Positions 43,775-53,309 of a stretch of 57,629 nt of DNA are shown piece after piece. The translations under genes were made by a program, and so were the position numbers. Every line of letters starts with the position of its first letter. The first letter of the stretch is position 1. A model generated the notes under the pieces. It was not told where the DNA came from. It saw only the letters and a list, made by a program, of their open reading frames with translations, and searched no databases. Origin of the DNA: Bacteroidales bacterium (GTDB lineage: Bacteria > Bacteroidota > Bacteroidia > Bacteroidales > Azobacteroidaceae); NCBI GenBank assembly GCA_003851245.1, contig BHEP01000013.1, positions 1-57,629 of the forward strand, given 5' to 3'.

Positions 43775-43806
43775 TTTAGTCGTTTCAAGCCTTTTGATTA
43801 CATTTG
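43775..43806 (+). promoter_or_regulatory. nnr promoter
   Basis: TACATTTG at 43799-43806 with TTTA (3 of 4) at 43775-43778, spacer 20 nt. Transcription would start near 43812, about 65 nt before the chosen ATG. Confidence 0.6.
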
Positions 43807-43876
43807 CATAGAAAATAGATTTGCATAAAGTAGATTGGTAAAATAATTGATAAGTAAACATAATAAGGAAATCGAT

Positions 43877-45403
43877 ATGAAAATATTCACTTCAATGCAA
43901 ATAAAAGCAATTGATGCGTACACAATTTCAGGGGAGCCTATTTCTTCCATTGATTTTATGGAACGAAGTGCGCAGCAATTTGCAAAAAAAGTGATGTCTT
44001 GCACAAATGCTAATAGAAAAATATATGTGTTTGCAGGTCCCGGAAATAACGGAGGAGATGCTTTGGCAGTTTCGCGCATAATGCTTGAAAATGGCTACTC
44101 AGTAGTGGTTTATCTATTTAATCCCAAGGGTAAATTGTCGGAAAATTGCAGTCTCAACAAGGACAGGCTGTGGCGTATGGAGGGCGTTCATTTCGTAGAA
44201 GTAAGGGACTCATTCGACCCACCAGATTTGAAAAAAGAGGATGTTGTTATTGATGGTTTGTTTGGAATTGGTCTCAGCCGCCCATTGGCAGGAGGATTTT
44301 TGGCGGTAGTACATTACTTGAATCAATCGTCTGCACATATCATTTCTTTAGACATTCCTTCAGGTCTTCTTGCTGATGGAGATCTTCAAGCGGATGATGA
44401 GGCTATTATTTGTGCCGACAAGACTTTTACGTTTCAATTTCCCAAATTATCTTTTTTCTTTCCCGAAAGTGGCCGCTATGTTGGAGATTGGGACTTGCTG
44501 GATATTGAGCTCCATACCGAAGCAATAGAAAAAGAAGAGAGTTCGTTTTTGGCTTTAAGTAGAGTGAAAATAAAATCTCTTTTGAAAAAGAGGGGACGTT
44601 TTTCTCACAAAGGCAATTTTGGTCATGGACTGCTGATAGCAGGCAGCAAGGGCATGATGGGTGCAGCCATTTTGGCATCTAAGGCAGCCATGCGAAGCGG
44701 AATAGGATTGCTTACTAGCCATGTGCCAGGTATGGGCGATTTTATACTGCAAACTAGTGTGCCTGAGGTGATGACGAGTATTGATGCAAATGCAGATTTC
44801 TTTACCACTCTTCCAGACATTGCGCCCTACAAGGCCATTGCAATAGGCCCGGGCCTGGGTTTACAAAAAGATAGCGCCCTGGCTTTGGAAAAGCTTTTAT
44901 CTTGTTCGGTGGCTCCATTGCTTATTGATGCAGATGCTTTGAATCTTATTGCCAAGAATCCTTTATTGATAGATAAAATACCTAAGGAAAGTATTCTTAC
45001 TCCCCATCCCAAAGAATTTGACAGATTGTTTGGCTCTGCGGCATCCTGTTCCAAAGAAAGACTTGCCAATGCCCTTGAATTTGCTGCTAAAACACAGACT
45101 TATCTTGTGCTTAAGGGAGCTTATACGGCGATTTGCATGCCTACGGGGCTATGTTATTTCAATACCACAGGCAATGCGGGAATGGCTACTGCGGGTAGTG
45201 GTGACTGTTTGACTGGCATTATTTTGTCCTTATTGGCACAGTCGTACTCTCCTGCCGATGCGGCTTTGTTGGGTGTTTATTTGCATGGTTTGGCTGGCGA
45301 TATTGCTCTTGAAGAAGGCTCTTTGGAAAGTTTGCTTGCCAGCGATATAGTAAGTTCTTTGGGTCTTGCATTTGCAGAGTTGCAGGCTTTGGATGAGAAT
45401 TAA
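43877..45403 (+). CDS. nnr: bifunctional NAD(P)H-hydrate epimerase/ADP-dependent dehydratase
   Basis: Repairs damaged, hydrated NADH and NADPH. Seen: 508 aa from ATG 43877 (an upstream TTG frame opening at 43847 is ignored); N-terminal YjeF_N epimerase domain (1 to about 215) with VFAGPGNNGGDALAVSRIML and VIDGLFGIGLSRPL; C-terminal carbohydrate-kinase-like dehydratase domain (about 225-500) with AIGPGLGLQKDSALAL, LTPHPKEFDRLFG and the NTTGNAGMATAGSGDCLTGI nucleotide-binding run. The DUF4831 gene follows 24 nt later and may be co-transcribed. Confidence 0.95.
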   Translation: MKIFTSMQIKAIDAYTISGEPISSIDFMERSAQQFAKKVMSCTNANRKIYVFAGPGNNGGDALAVSRIMLENGYSVVVYLFNPKGKLSENCSLNKDRLWRMEGVHFVEVRDSFDPPDLKKEDVVIDGLFGIGLSRPLAGGFLAVVHYLNQSSAHIISLDIPSGLLADGDLQADDEAIICADKTFTFQFPKLSFFFPESGRYVGDWDLLDIELHTEAIEKEESSFLALSRVKIKSLLKKRGRFSHKGNFGHGLLIAGSKGMMGAAILASKAAMRSGIGLLTSHVPGMGDFILQTSVPEVMTSIDANADFFTTLPDIAPYKAIAIGPGLGLQKDSALALEKLLSCSVAPLLIDADALNLIAKNPLLIDKIPKESILTPHPKEFDRLFGSAASCSKERLANALEFAAKTQTYLVLKGAYTAICMPTGLCYFNTTGNAGMATAGSGDCLTGIILSLLAQSYSPADAALLGVYLHGLAGDIALEEGSLESLLASDIVSSLGLAFAELQALDEN

Positions 45404-45427
45404 AATTAAAAAAACGTATTGTTTCTT

Positions 45428-46531
45428 ATGAAAATAAAAAAAGTTAATTTGCTTGTTTCTTTTATTGCATTGTCTGTGCTTTTAGTACCGATTGAACTGT
45501 GGGGGCAAACAAATGTTGTGAAACGAACAGCTTCAAAATCAAATGACTATGGTGTGAGTTATTTCTTGCCCAAAACGAAAATTATTTTGCAAGCAGAGGT
45601 AGTAAAATCGGACTTGACGGCGGGTAAATATGCAAAGTATGCTGAAAAATATCTGGGAATTAATGATGTGATAGACCAAGACCAGACGAGCTATAGCTTG
45701 CAGGCAGTGCAGGTAGAAACTCGTGGTATACCCAATTTGGAAGAGGCGTATATTATAGAATTAAAATCTAAGACAATTGCTCCTTTTGTATATTTGTCTG
45801 AAGATGGTTTGATTTGCGCTATTAATTCAGATTATGAGCCTTCGACAGAAGCTAAACCTTCGGAATCTTTCTTTAAGGAGAAGGGCAATTCTATAAGTGT
45901 AAGTGCTGTAAAAGAGCCTAGTAGTGCATTTACAGAGGAGTATCTGCGTGCTGGCTCGATAAGTAAGATGGCAGAGTTGGCATCGAAACAAATATTCAAG
46001 TTGCGCGAGAGCCGAATGGACATTCTTACTGGAGATGCAGATAATGCTCCACGCGACGGAGAGGCGATGAAAATAGTTTTGGCATCTTTGGAGTTGCAAG
46101 AAAAAGCACTCGTTGAATTATTTGTTGGAAGGGAAGCAAAACATTATGATATTGCTGAATTTGAAATTGATCCAGCCATGGAAATGGAGAAGGAGGTTGT
46201 TTTTCGTTTTTCAAAATATTTGGGAGTCGTCGATGCCGACGATTTGAGTGGTATTCCGGTTTATCTTACTCTCAAGAAACTGGAAACTATTGGTGCTCCA
46301 TTGGAGGGTGGAAAAAAGGAAAAAATTTCTAAAGGACTTGTCTACAATCTTCCTGGACGCGCATCATTGGATGTTTTTTATGGCACCGAGCAGCTGTATA
46401 AAGATGTGATACAGGTCACACAATTTGGCACAACAGAGGTCTTGGCGACCTCACTCTTTGAGGATAAAAAAGGACCGATAAAGATTATTTTCTACCCTCA
46501 AACAGGTACAGTAAAACAGATTATACAATAA
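45428..46531 (+). CDS. DUF4831 family secreted protein
   Basis: 367 aa from ATG 45428; the frame can also be read from a TTG at 45419. Seen: signal peptide (1 to about 27, ending ELWGQ); the family block NDYGVSYFLPKTKIILQAEV (about 42-61), LTAGKYAKYAEKYLGIND (about 66-83), ESRMDILTGDADNAPRDGEA, and a C-terminal LPGRASLDVFYG. The family is known to me as a Bacteroidetes exported protein of unknown function. No lipobox is seen. Its last 11 nt overlap the convergent tsaE gene. Confidence 0.82.
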   Translation: MKIKKVNLLVSFIALSVLLVPIELWGQTNVVKRTASKSNDYGVSYFLPKTKIILQAEVVKSDLTAGKYAKYAEKYLGINDVIDQDQTSYSLQAVQVETRGIPNLEEAYIIELKSKTIAPFVYLSEDGLICAINSDYEPSTEAKPSESFFKEKGNSISVSAVKEPSSAFTEEYLRAGSISKMAELASKQIFKLRESRMDILTGDADNAPRDGEAMKIVLASLELQEKALVELFVGREAKHYDIAEFEIDPAMEMEKEVVFRFSKYLGVVDADDLSGIPVYLTLKKLETIGAPLEGGKKEKISKGLVYNLPGRASLDVFYGTEQLYKDVIQVTQFGTTEVLATSLFEDKKGPIKIIFYPQTGTVKQIIQ

Positions 46532-46940
46532 TAATATTGCGACTGCCGTCACTGCAGACCTCAATGCGCACATGCAGCGTTTCGGGAGGTAGCAGGGCGG
46601 CAATATTTTGAGGCCATTCGATTAGGCATAATGCTTCTTTGTAGAAATAGTCTTCAATGCCTATATCTAGGGCTTCTTGAATATTGTTTATTCTATAAAA
46701 ATCGAAATGATATATTGGCTTAGTTTTATTTTTCGACATATATTCATTTATGATGGAAAAAGTGGGGCTATTGACAGTATCTATCACCCCCAATTCTTCA
46801 CAAATGGCTTTTATGAAGCTGGTTTTTCCTGCAGCCATCTCTCCCTCGAAGGCAATTATAGAATGGCCTTTTGTGAGTTCAACAAACTGCTTGGCAGCGA
46901 TATTTATTTTCTCTAAGTTTTCTATTTTTATTACAGGCAT
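46521..46940 (-). CDS. tsaE: tRNA threonylcarbamoyladenosine biosynthesis ATPase TsaE
   Basis: ATPase needed with TsaB and TsaD to make t6A37 in tRNAs that read ANN codons. Seen: 139 aa; Walker A GEMAAGKT at 33-40; SPTFSIINEYMS near 59-70; YHFDFYRI near 77-84; and a C-terminal LCLIEWPQNIAALLP. Normal length. It lies 25 nt downstream of the porX-like gene and converges on the DUF4831 gene, whose stop overlaps. Confidence 0.95.
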   Translation of the reverse strand: MPVIKIENLEKINIAAKQFVELTKGHSIIAFEGEMAAGKTSFIKAICEELGVIDTVNSPTFSIINEYMSKNKTKPIYHFDFYRINNIQEALDIGIEDYFYKEALCLIEWPQNIAALLPPETLHVRIEVCSDGSRNIIIV

Positions 46941-46965
46941 AAGGCTTTAAGTAATATAATTTTTA

Positions 46966-48516
46966 TTATTTATTTTTTGGAGACAAGGTAATAATTGGGA
47001 TTAGCATTTCTTCTAAAGAGATTCCGCCATGCTGGAAAGTGTCTGTATAATAGGACGCGTAGTGGTTGTAATTGTTGGGGTAGGCAAAAAAGTCTTCGTT
47101 GAGGGCAAAAATGTATTTAGAACTAATATTAGGCGAAGGCAGACCAATTTTGCTAGGGTCTTTTATCTCGAAAATATCTTTGGGATTGTACGCCAAATTT
47201 TTCCCTACTTTGTATCGAAGATTTGTATTTGTATTTTTATCGCCTACTACTTTTACCGGATTGCTGACTCTTATTGTGCCATGATCAGTTGTTAAGATAA
47301 CTTTTGCGCCCTTCTCTGCAATTTTCTTGAACAATTCTAGGGTTGCCGAGTGTTTGAACCACGATTTGGTAAGCGATCTGTAGGCGGCCTCGTCAGAGGC
47401 AAGTTCGCGAATCATTTTAGATTCTGTGCGTGCATGCGAGAGCATATCGACAAAGTTTATTACAATCACATTGAGTTGGTTGTTGTCGAGGTTTGCAAAA
47501 TTATTTAGGAGCTTATCGCTTTGTGTAGAGCCCGTAAGCTTGTTGTATGAAAATGTATATTTCTTTCTAAACCTTTCTATCTGGGTTCTTATTAGAGGTT
47601 CTTCATTAAGATTTTTGCCTTCTTCAGACTCTTCGTCCACCCATAGTTCGGGAAACATTTTCTCTATTTGAATGGGCATCAATCCCGAAAATATTGAGTT
47701 CCTAGCATATTGTGTGGCTGTGGGTAGAATGGAATAGTAAAGATCCTCATTGAAGGTATAAAACTCAGCTAAAAGTTCTTTTACGACTTTCCATTGATCC
47801 AATCGAAAATTGTCGATTAGTATAAAATAGATCTTTTCGCCCTTGTCTAGTTGAGGAAATACGGCACTTTTAAAAAGATCGGGACTTATCAATGGTCTGT
47901 TTGTAGGATTTTCTATCCATTGTTGGTAGTTTTTTTTGATAAATTTTCCAAACATTCTGTTGGCTTCCATTTTTTGCATTTTCAGCAAATCTGTCATCCC
48001 TGTTTCGGAGGCTTCAAGCTCCAATTCCCAGTATACAAGTTTTTTATATACCTCTTTCCAATCTTCAGAAGAAAAAGAATCATTTATTTGCATGCCTATT
48101 TTAGAAAAATTTTGCTGGTAGGCACTGGTAGTGGTTTGGTTGATGATCTGGTTTTTATGCAGATTTTTTTTTATGGAAAGTAAAATTTGATTTGGGTTGA
48201 CAGGCTTTATAAGATAGTCAGAAATTTTGCTTCCAATGGCTTGGTTCATGATGCTTTCCTCTTCATTTTTGGTAATCATTACCACGGGCACATCAGGAAT
48301 ATGGTCTTTGATAATAGCGAGGGTTTCTAGTCCACTGAGTCCGGGCATGTTTTCGTCAAGAAAAATGATGTCGAACTCTTGTTCATCGCAGGCATCTATG
48401 GCATCTTGACCGCTACAAACAGCCACCACTTCATAGCCCTTGTCTTGAAGAAATAGGATGTAGGGCTTGAGTAAATCTATCTCATCGTCGGCCCAAAGGA
48501 GTTTATCTTTTTTCAT
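46966..48516 (-). CDS. porX: PorX-type response regulator with PglZ domain
   Basis: In Porphyromonas and Flavobacterium, PorX works with the histidine kinase PorY to regulate the type IX secretion system. Seen: 516 aa; N-terminal receiver domain (1-120) with acidic pair Asp10/Asp11, phospho-acceptor Asp54 (IIFLDENMPG), Thr82 and Lys104 (YLIKPVNP); a helical linker at about 130-200; and a PglZ/alkaline-phosphatase-fold domain at about 215-510 with LIDNFRLDQW, LPTATQYARNSIFSG (catalytic Thr266 or Thr268) and TTDHGTIRV for metal binding. Length and order match PorX. No PorY gene is adjacent. This supports a T9SS in the organism. Confidence 0.9.
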   Translation of the reverse strand: MKKDKLLWADDEIDLLKPYILFLQDKGYEVVAVCSGQDAIDACDEQEFDIIFLDENMPGLSGLETLAIIKDHIPDVPVVMITKNEEESIMNQAIGSKISDYLIKPVNPNQILLSIKKNLHKNQIINQTTTSAYQQNFSKIGMQINDSFSSEDWKEVYKKLVYWELELEASETGMTDLLKMQKMEANRMFGKFIKKNYQQWIENPTNRPLISPDLFKSAVFPQLDKGEKIYFILIDNFRLDQWKVVKELLAEFYTFNEDLYYSILPTATQYARNSIFSGLMPIQIEKMFPELWVDEESEEGKNLNEEPLIRTQIERFRKKYTFSYNKLTGSTQSDKLLNNFANLDNNQLNVIVINFVDMLSHARTESKMIRELASDEAAYRSLTKSWFKHSATLELFKKIAEKGAKVILTTDHGTIRVSNPVKVVGDKNTNTNLRYKVGKNLAYNPKDIFEIKDPSKIGLPSPNISSKYIFALNEDFFAYPNNYNHYASYYTDTFQHGGISLEEMLIPIITLSPKNK

Positions 48517-48541
48517 TTTGTTGTTTTTTTAGACGTTTTGT

Positions 48542-50089
48542 TTATCTTTTGTTTTTGCCTGTTAGTCCAAGTGCTCCCATAAAAGACCTTACTAAGATGC
48601 TAGAGGCTGTTCTTCCCATTTGTTTGGCTATCGAGCTATTTAGAATTTCTTCAAGGGCAGATTTCTCTTGTTTTTGTGGTCTTGTTTCAGCCTTTCTTTG
48701 GGTATCATTTTCAGCTTTATTTTGTGCGTACCCTGCATTTTCTATTTTTTGGGAAAGAATTTCAAAGGCACTTTCAGAATCTATATTTTCCTTGTATTTG
48801 CCCACGAGTTTGCTTTTGTCGAGGAGGGCATCAATTTCGCTTTCAGAGAGGATGTCCATTCTGGAGCGAGGGGAGCATAGGCGGGTGTAGGCAAGATTTG
48901 TGGGCATTCCTTTTTCGTTTAAAAGACTTACTAGAGCCTCACCCATACCCATTTGTGTGAGTAGTTCGTCTACTTTATAGAAGGAAGATGAAGGGAAGTT
49001 TTGCGCCATGCTCTTTATATCCTTTCTATCCTTGGCAGTGAATGCTCTGAGGGCATGTTGTATTTTTAGTCCCAATTGACCTAGTATTGCAGATGGAACG
49101 TCAGTTGGATTTTGTGTACAAAAGAATATGCCAATTCCCTTTGATCTTATTAGCTTGATGATAGTTTCAATTTGTTGCAACAAGGCAGTGCTGGCTTCTT
49201 GAAAGATAAGATGGGCTTCATCGATAAATAATACAAGCTTGGGCTTGTCTAAATCCCCTTCTTCGGGGCATGTGGCATACAGTTCTGCCAACAATTGCAG
49301 GAGGAAGGTAGAAAATAATTTGGGTTTTGATTGTAGGTCTGTCACACGAATTATGCTAATCATTCCTTGCCCCTTATCGTTGATGCGCATTAGGTCGTCT
49401 ACCTCAAAGGATGTTTCACCAAAAAATAAATCGGCTCCCTGTTGTTGTAGTTCAATTATTTTGCGCAATATGGTGCCTGTAGAAGTCGTAGAAATTTTGC
49501 CGTATTCTTTTTCTATTTCTATTTTTCCTTGGTCTCCAATATATTGTAGTAGTTTGATAAGGTCTTTTAAGTCTACTAGAGGCAGCTGTCTGTCGTCGCA
49601 ATACTTAAATATTAGGGAGAGTAGTCCTCCTTGTGTGTCGTTGAGTTGGAGTATTTTACTTAGTAAGATTGGTCCAAATTCGGTTACGGTAGCTCTCATC
49701 CTTACTCCTTTTTCCTCGCTGATGCTCATCAGTTCTACGGGGAAGGACTTGGGAATATATTCCAAATTTAGATCATGGTATCTTTCTTTTATTTTGTCGT
49801 TGGCAATTCCCGCCGCCGCCAAGCCGCTAAGGTCTCCTTTTATGTCAAGCATTAATACCGAAACGCTGGCATCACTTAAGGCTTCGGCTATGACCTGCAA
49901 TGTTTTTGTTTTTCCTGTGCCAGTAGCTCCAGCGATCAGGCCATGTCGGTTGAGAGTTTTTAGTGGCACACGTATGTAGGCATCTCGTACAATTTCGCCC
50001 TCTAATATGGGCGCTCCAAGTATGAACGACTCGCCCTTGAAGGTATAATCTTTATCAATAAGATCCTTAAATTCTACTAATTTACTCAT
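48542..50089 (-). CDS. HerA/DUF853-type ATPase
   Basis: 515 aa. Seen: Walker A GATGTGKT at 54-61; LMLDIKGDLSGLA near 79-91; Walker B LVLFIDEAHLIF near 278-289; GIGIFFCTQNPTDVPSAILG near 320-339, typical of the DUF853 (YjgR) family; and a C-terminal low-complexity tail with many Lys and Gln at about 455-480. It overlaps the rlmD stop region by 8 nt. The family's role is not settled: HerA proteins are DNA translocases, but the NurA partner is absent here. Acting on DNA is inferred from family only. Confidence 0.8.
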   Translation of the reverse strand: MSKLVEFKDLIDKDYTFKGESFILGAPILEGEIVRDAYIRVPLKTLNRHGLIAGATGTGKTKTLQVIAEALSDASVSVLMLDIKGDLSGLAAAGIANDKIKERYHDLNLEYIPKSFPVELMSISEEKGVRMRATVTEFGPILLSKILQLNDTQGGLLSLIFKYCDDRQLPLVDLKDLIKLLQYIGDQGKIEIEKEYGKISTTSTGTILRKIIELQQQGADLFFGETSFEVDDLMRINDKGQGMISIIRVTDLQSKPKLFSTFLLQLLAELYATCPEEGDLDKPKLVLFIDEAHLIFQEASTALLQQIETIIKLIRSKGIGIFFCTQNPTDVPSAILGQLGLKIQHALRAFTAKDRKDIKSMAQNFPSSSFYKVDELLTQMGMGEALVSLLNEKGMPTNLAYTRLCSPRSRMDILSESEIDALLDKSKLVGKYKENIDSESAFEILSQKIENAGYAQNKAENDTQRKAETRPQKQEKSALEEILNSSIAKQMGRTASSILVRSFMGALGLTGKNKR

Positions 50090-51503
50090 TGGATATTCTT
50101 TTTATTAGTAACACCACATTTTCTACATGATGGGTGTGTGGAAACATATCGACGGTTTGGATTTTCTCAACGGCATACGCTGCATCCATCAGGCTCAAAT
50201 CTCGGGCTTGGCTTGCGGGATTGCAACTCACATAAACAATTTTTTGGGGAGCGGCAAAAAGGATGCTTTCTATCACATCTTGGTGCATTCCAGCTCGTGG
50301 GGGGTCTGTAATTATTATATCGGGTCTGCCATGAGTATTTATAAACTCTTGGGTAAGAATATCTTTCATGTCGCCAGCAAAAAACAAGCAGTTATCTATT
50401 TTATTTATTTCGGCATTTATTTTGGCATCTTCTATTGCTTCGGGCACATATTCTATGCCTATTACTTTTTGTGCGTCTTTGGCCACGAAATTGGCTATCG
50501 TGCCAGTTCCGGTATAGAGGTCGTATACCAATTCCTTGCCAGTAAGCCCAGCAAATTCACGGGTTATTTTATAGAGGTTGTATGCCTGTTGGCTATTTGT
50601 TTGGTAGAATGATTTGGCCCCAATTTTGAATTTTAGTCCCTCCATTTGTTCAAAGATATGGTCTTTACCCTTGAAAACATTTACTTCTTGGTCAGTAATT
50701 GTATCGTTTGCTTTTTGGTTGATGATATACAAAAGCGCCGTAATGTTTGGAAACTTATCAGCAATTGCTTGCATTAGGGCATTTATTTTGTCGCCGTCGT
50801 TTTCAAAAAACACTACAATAAGCATGCACTCTCCGGTGGATGATGTTCTGACTATGAGGTTTCTCATGAGTCCATCCTGGTTTCGTATATCAAAAAAGGA
50901 GTAATCGTTTTCCGTGCAAAACGCTTTTATAAATAGGCGTACCTCATTGGAAAAGTCGTCTTGTAGCCAGCATTTTTTGATGTCGAGCACCTTGTCAAAC
51001 ATGCCTGGAATATGAAAACCTAGGGCATTCATGTTCTTGAATTTGTCTTCAGAGTTTATCTCTTGCGCTGTCATCCATCGTTTGTTGGAGAATGTAAATT
51101 CCAATTTATTGCGATAAAAGCTTGTTTTGTCGGAGCCTAATATGGGTTCAATTGGGGATAGTTCAATTTTTCCTATTCGGCTAAGGTTGTCGACTACTTG
51201 TTTTTGTTTGTAGCGCAATTGTTCGGCGTAGGGTAGAATTTGCCACTTGCAGCCCCCACACACTCCGTAGTGTTCGCATATGGGATCTATTCTTTGTTTG
51301 GAATACTCGTGAAATTTTAGCACACGTCCTTCGGCAAAGTTTTTCTTTTTGCGAAATAGCTGCAAGTCTACTATATCTCCAGGCACTGCATAGGGCACAA
51401 AAATGACCTTGTCTTCATGTTTTGCAATTGCCTTACCTTCTGCCGCTATATCTAGGATTGTTACGTTTTCTACTACCGTCAGTTCTTTTTTTCTTTTAGT
51501 CAT
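50082..51503 (-). CDS. rlmD: 23S rRNA (uracil-5-)-methyltransferase RlmD-like
   Basis: SAM-dependent RNA m5U methyltransferase with a 4Fe-4S cluster; the type enzyme makes m5U1939 of 23S rRNA. Seen: 473 aa; TRAM domain (about 8-67); cluster cysteines Cys76, Cys82, Cys85 (ICEHYGVCGGCKW) and a further Cys in DIKKCW; YDLYTGTGTIANFVA (about 319-333) for SAM binding; and the catalytic Cys in IVYVSCNPASQARDL near the C-terminus. RlmCD (m5U747 and 1939) is an alternative target specificity. It overlaps the HerA-like gene by 8 nt. Confidence 0.92.
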   Translation of the reverse strand: MTKRKKELTVVENVTILDIAAEGKAIAKHEDKVIFVPYAVPGDIVDLQLFRKKKNFAEGRVLKFHEYSKQRIDPICEHYGVCGGCKWQILPYAEQLRYKQKQVVDNLSRIGKIELSPIEPILGSDKTSFYRNKLEFTFSNKRWMTAQEINSEDKFKNMNALGFHIPGMFDKVLDIKKCWLQDDFSNEVRLFIKAFCTENDYSFFDIRNQDGLMRNLIVRTSSTGECMLIVVFFENDGDKINALMQAIADKFPNITALLYIINQKANDTITDQEVNVFKGKDHIFEQMEGLKFKIGAKSFYQTNSQQAYNLYKITREFAGLTGKELVYDLYTGTGTIANFVAKDAQKVIGIEYVPEAIEDAKINAEINKIDNCLFFAGDMKDILTQEFINTHGRPDIIITDPPRAGMHQDVIESILFAAPQKIVYVSCNPASQARDLSLMDAAYAVEKIQTVDMFPHTHHVENVVLLIKRISNE

Positions 51504-52000
51504 TTTTGTTTTATTGAAATTCCCTAAAGTTAGGACTACAAAAATACTAAATAATAATGAATTGCGGTGTAATGGACAAAAATAGTTTGGGTCATCAATC
51601 CTTTGGCATTCTTATTTTATGTATTCCGCCTGGCGGAGTTTTTCTATTTGCACGCTCATATTGCCTGCGGTAGCTTTTGTTTGTTCTTTGAGATACACAA
51701 AATCGGCCTCCTATCCAAAAAATGATGGCTCCATAGTAGTATAAGTTAAACTTACATGCTTTTGCTGTTGCAAATTGAGCCATGCCTACCATTAGCATTA
51801 TTAGGAAATTCTTGTGTCGATATAGGTTTTTGTAAGCACCTCTTTTGCCGATCTTTTGTTATTAATTATTGATCCTATTAGTACCGGCAACATTGAGCAC
51901 CATACCCAAAACGACTGATTGGGATTGCTTAGGATCTTTAATTAAGGAGTAAGGGGCGTTTCTTTAGTTTTTTTTTAACTACAAAGCTTATTTTACGCCA
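51504..52000. other. 497-bp interval without a convincing gene
   Basis: Both borders are minus-strand genes. It holds one small frame (51595-51798, listed separately) whose open reading extends upstream to about 51855 without a start codon, and a 6-bp GC stem (TCCGCC/GGCGGA) inside that frame. No promoter with both boxes was found for rlmD here. Nothing else stands out. Confidence 0.5.
51595..51798 (-). CDS. small hypothetical frame
   Basis: 67 codons starting MLMVGMAQFATAKACKF, with one hydrophobic stretch (about 20-32, YYYGAIIFWIGG) and a basic tail. I do not recognise it. The open frame runs further upstream without an obvious start, so it may be the eroded 3' part of a gene or chance. 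Reported because it is the only notable frame in the interval. Confidence 0.22.
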   Translation of the reverse strand: MLMVGMAQFATAKACKFNLYYYGAIIFWIGGRFCVSQRTNKSYRRQYERANRKTPPGGIHKIRMPKD

Positions 52001-53257
52001 CTATTTTATGATCAATTTTTCTACAAAACTCGTTTTCTCGGAACTTACTTTCACCATGTAGCAGCCTTTTTTAAGGGAAGAAACATCAAAATAATTGCCT
52101 GCAATATTTCCTTTTAGCATGGTTTGTCCTTGTAGATTGTATATTGTAACTTGCCCTTGATCGATATTTATTTGTATAAAATCTTGAGCAGGATTGGGGT
52201 ATATCTTCAATTTTGAGTTTTTTGTATTTTCAATACCCGTATTTGAATCCTTGGAGTGGGCTAGAATAAATTTTATAATCTCTTCGTTGTAGTCCATACA
52301 ATCTCCATTTTCCTTTTTGAAGTAATATTCGTGTGATGCCTTATGTATTTTGTAGTGTACAACTTCATTTGTAGGAGAGGCGTAAGAATACTTGCTTACC
52401 GTTTTGTCGGTAGATGGGGTATAATTGACAATTTCTTCGACGATGGGAGAGGGCTTGGCCTTATTTTTATCTACCCAGAAACGAATGGTCTCCTCCTTGC
52501 TCTTGCAGAGATTTACTCTGTATAGGGCAGTTTTAAAGAGACCTTCGTAGGGAACAACCTCATCATCTACACTATGAAAATCGCAAATCGGCAGGCTAAC
52601 ATTGTTCTCTAAATTGCGAATATTTAAACCCATAGACCCACAAATGCCAATAAGTCCCGACAAGTTATTTCCCTCATAGAGGGCATATTGATACGACATG
52701 TAGGCTCCCATGGAGGTTCCGAATATGAATGTGTTTTGTTTGTCTATATTATAGTTTTGATAAGAATTGTTTACAATCTGAGAGATGAATCCAATATCAT
52801 CAATACCCTTGTTTAGTTCTTCATCAATGATTGGAAAGAAAGAAAATAAATCAACTTTCGCTCTTAATCCACAGCCCCAGGCGGCATTGAGGGCAATATC
52901 TATGCCTGTGAGTTCTTTTATAGTTTTTGCCTTGTCAATTACATCTTGGCTTTGCTCGTCCAGAGCCTGAGGGGCTATTATAACCGCATTGAGCTGATTG
53001 GCTACCTCAGCAATCTTGTATTCTTGAAAAAAATCGTTCATTGTGCGATTAAACCCATGCAAGCAGATAACTAGTTTCGATGGCTTTTCCGAAGAGTCAT
53101 AGGAGTCAGGGAAGTATAATAGATACTCTCTCTCTGCTCCTTGCCATTGTATGGTGTGGCGTTGTGGCGTGTTTGAATGCGCATACAGAATAGATAGGGC
53201 GGCAAAAATAAGGAGTAGTGAAGCCTTTGTGATGATTGTCTTTGAAAATATTGTCAT
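52001..53257 (-). CDS. secreted PHB-depolymerase/feruloyl-esterase-like hydrolase with T9SS tail
   Basis: 418 aa from ATG 53257; the frame can also open at a TTG at 53266. Seen: signal peptide to about 27 (LSILYAHS); an alpha/beta-hydrolase domain with LVICLHGFNR (about 63-72), VIIAPQAL, and the nucleophile elbow GTSMG near 186-190; possible later triad residues in CDFHSVDDEVVPYEG and KASHEYYF; a C-terminal type A sorting domain of about 70 residues (KLKIYPNPAQDFIQI, TIYNLQGQTMLKGNI, FVEKLIIK). Such tails route proteins through the type IX system to the surface or outside. Substrate probably an ester of a polymer; it lies 52 nt after tex and may not be co-regulated. Confidence 0.85.
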   Translation of the reverse strand: MTIFSKTIITKASLLLIFAALSILYAHSNTPQRHTIQWQGAEREYLLYFPDSYDSSEKPSKLVICLHGFNRTMNDFFQEYKIAEVANQLNAVIIAPQALDEQSQDVIDKAKTIKELTGIDIALNAAWGCGLRAKVDLFSFFPIIDEELNKGIDDIGFISQIVNNSYQNYNIDKQNTFIFGTSMGAYMSYQYALYEGNNLSGLIGICGSMGLNIRNLENNVSLPICDFHSVDDEVVPYEGLFKTALYRVNLCKSKEETIRFWVDKNKAKPSPIVEEIVNYTPSTDKTVSKYSYASPTNEVVHYKIHKASHEYYFKKENGDCMDYNEEIIKFILAHSKDSNTGIENTKNSKLKIYPNPAQDFIQINIDQGQVTIYNLQGQTMLKGNIAGNYFDVSSLKKGCYMVKVSSEKTSFVEKLIIK

Positions 53258-53309
53258 AATATACAAATTATAGAGTGTAGATTATTGCTTGCAAATTATT
53301 GCGTACAAA

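Noticed and set aside
49239..49979. 246-codon + strand frame
   Set aside because: Antisense of the HerA-like ATPase gene; composition matches a shadow frame and no domain is recognisable.
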